Source: Alphaproteobacteria bacterium
GTDB taxonomy: Bacteria; Pseudomonadota; Alphaproteobacteria; Micropepsales; Micropepsaceae
NCBI GenBank assembly: GCA_017307315.1
Contig: JAFKFF010000250.1
Location: forward strand, 1 to 5,965
Length of the DNA stretch: 5,965 nt
Direction: 5' to 3'
A program made the translations under genes and the position numbers. The notes under the pieces are model-generated. The model saw nothing but the letters and a program-made list of their open reading frames with translations, was not told where the DNA came from and did no database searches. Below, piece by piece: positions 5,339 to 5,965 of this stretch; positions within the stretch are counted from its first letter, which is position 1; every line of letters begins with the position of its first letter.

Positions 5339-5812
5339 ATGGCACTGTTCACCTTCGGCTATGAAGGACAATCGATTGACGATTTTATCGTTCGCCTAAA
5401 AAAGGCGGAGGTGAAAATCGTCATCGACGTGCGCGAGCTTCCTTTGTCGCGCAAAAAAGGTTTTTCTAAGAACGCCTTTTCTTCCGCTCTCAATGCAGCT
5501 GGAATTGCGTACAGTCATGTGCGGGCCTTCGGCTGCCCCAAGCCAATCCGCAATCAATATAAGATTGACCGCGACTGGAAACGGTATGAGAGGGCGTTTG
5601 TTGATTACATCGCCACTCAGCGTACATTCGTTTCCGAGCTGGCTATCTTTTCAAAGAAAACTAGGGCTTGCCTTGTGTGTTTTGAGACCGATTTCAACGT
5701 CTGCCATCGTAGTCTGGTGGCGCGGGCGGTAGCTGACGTGGGCGGCGTTCGCGTAATTCATTTGACGCCTACAACAGAGATAGTTGATCCGGCGCTGCTG
5801 GCAGCTGCTTAG
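5339..5812 (+). CDS. DUF488-family protein
   Basis: This encodes 157 residues from ATG 5339. The open frame runs upstream to about 5204, but the conserved family start (MALFTFGYEGQS) begins at this ATG. No strong Shine-Dalgarno precedes it. DUF488 marks are present: TFGYEG (5-10), IDVRELPLSRKKGFSK (29-44), GIAYSHVRAFGCPKPIR (55-71), and the C-terminal CFETDFNVCHRSLVA (114-128), whose C114, E116, C122, H123 and R124 are the family's most conserved, probably catalytic or metal-binding residues. It is a soluble protein with no signal peptide, and the biochemical function of DUF488 is not established. Hand counts over three lines of this gene average about 49% GC against about 62% in a line of the SGNH gene, and A/T-ending codons are frequent, suggesting horizontal acquisition. 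Its 3' end overlaps an opposing reading frame by 44 bases. Confidence 0.9.
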   Translation: MALFTFGYEGQSIDDFIVRLKKAEVKIVIDVRELPLSRKKGFSKNAFSSALNAAGIAYSHVRAFGCPKPIRNQYKIDRDWKRYERAFVDYIATQRTFVSELAIFSKKTRACLVCFETDFNVCHRSLVARAVADVGGVRVIHLTPTTEIVDPALLAAA

Positions 5813-5965
5813 GCGGGTAGATTAGGCTGATAATCAACCATTGATCTGGGAATCGATGAATGGTTCCCATGAGGAACATCAAATCTAAGGTGCTGAATGC
5901 TTTCTCCATCTTAGCACGAAATGGAGTTTCCCAATTTTCGCCATGTGAGCGCACAACATTCCAGT
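5769..5965 (-). CDS. Unrecognised protein, C-terminal part (5' end beyond window)
   Basis: On the minus strand a frame is open from the window edge to TAG at 5771-5769, giving about 65 visible residues. I do not recognise the family. The visible part has a protein-like texture: SHGENWETPFRAKMEKAF, then LMFLMGTIHRFPDQWLII and SLIYPPKQ, alternating charged and aromatic/hydrophobic stretches as in a folded domain end. The surrounding DNA is AT-richer (about 40% GC in the line 5881-5940), where a 65-codon open frame is less likely by chance than in the GC-rich part. It overlaps the end of the DUF488 gene by 44 bases in a tail-to-tail arrangement, which is unusual and lowers confidence; the last 14 or so residues are antisense to that gene. 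Without its N-terminus no function can be given. Confidence 0.5.
   Translation of the reverse strand, partial: WNVVRSHGENWETPFRAKMEKAFSTLDLMFLMGTIHRFPDQWLIISLIYPPKQLPAAPDQLSLL

Noticed and set aside
5836..5869. Overlapping inverted repeats AACCATT/AATGGTT and TGGGAA/TTCCCA after the DUF488 gene
   Set aside because: The arms are short (6-7 bp), mutually exclusive, and lie within a possible coding frame on the minus strand. There is no T-run to support a terminator.
1..5965. CRISPR array, tRNA, rRNA, or insertion sequence
   Set aside because: No regularly spaced repeats, cloverleaf-like segments, transposase reading frames or terminal inverted repeats were seen on either strand.

Overview
The window looks like chromosomal DNA from a high-GC alphaproteobacterium, possibly of the Sphingomonadales/Caulobacterales/Rhizobiales type. 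The reasons are GC-rich codon use over most of its length, a promoter matching the alphaproteobacterial general-stress (EcfG sigma) pattern, a MipA/OmpV outer-membrane protein, and a palindrome built on the cttcgacaagctcagcatgag motif that is common in such genomes. The organism assignment is an inference from style, not from a marker gene.

Layout: (1) 1-1037, plus strand: the C-terminal part of a PhnB-like VOC-fold protein and a glutathione S-transferase-like protein, overlapping by an ATGA. (2) 1038-1388: a non-coding stretch with two perfect inverted repeats in the leader of the next gene. (3) 1389-3840, plus strand: three consecutive genes for exported proteins. These are an NHL-repeat beta-propeller resembling peptidyl-alpha-hydroxyglycine lyases, an SGNH/GDSL-type hydrolase, and a RidA-family protein with a signal peptide. 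A 35-nt REP-like palindrome sits between the first two. The RidA reading frame is broken by one extra A in an AAA run. (4) 3841-3927: a hairpin region between convergent genes. (5) 3928-5104, minus strand: a 60-residue hydrophilic CsbD-like stress protein and a MipA/OmpV-family outer-membrane protein. The MipA gene is preceded by an exact GGAAC-N16-CGTT EcfG-type promoter, and the small protein by a one-mismatch-per-box version with the same spacing. (6) 5339-5965: a DUF488-family gene and the end of an unrecognised minus-strand reading frame, in DNA clearly poorer in GC than the rest and probably acquired.

The most coherent reading is of two units. One is a candidate operon of envelope or periplasmic enzymes whose joint substrate is unknown. 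The other is a pair of envelope/stress genes likely switched on by the general stress response. Nothing here is a proven new system. The secreted trio, the paired stress promoters and the low-GC right end are the parts most worth a second look.
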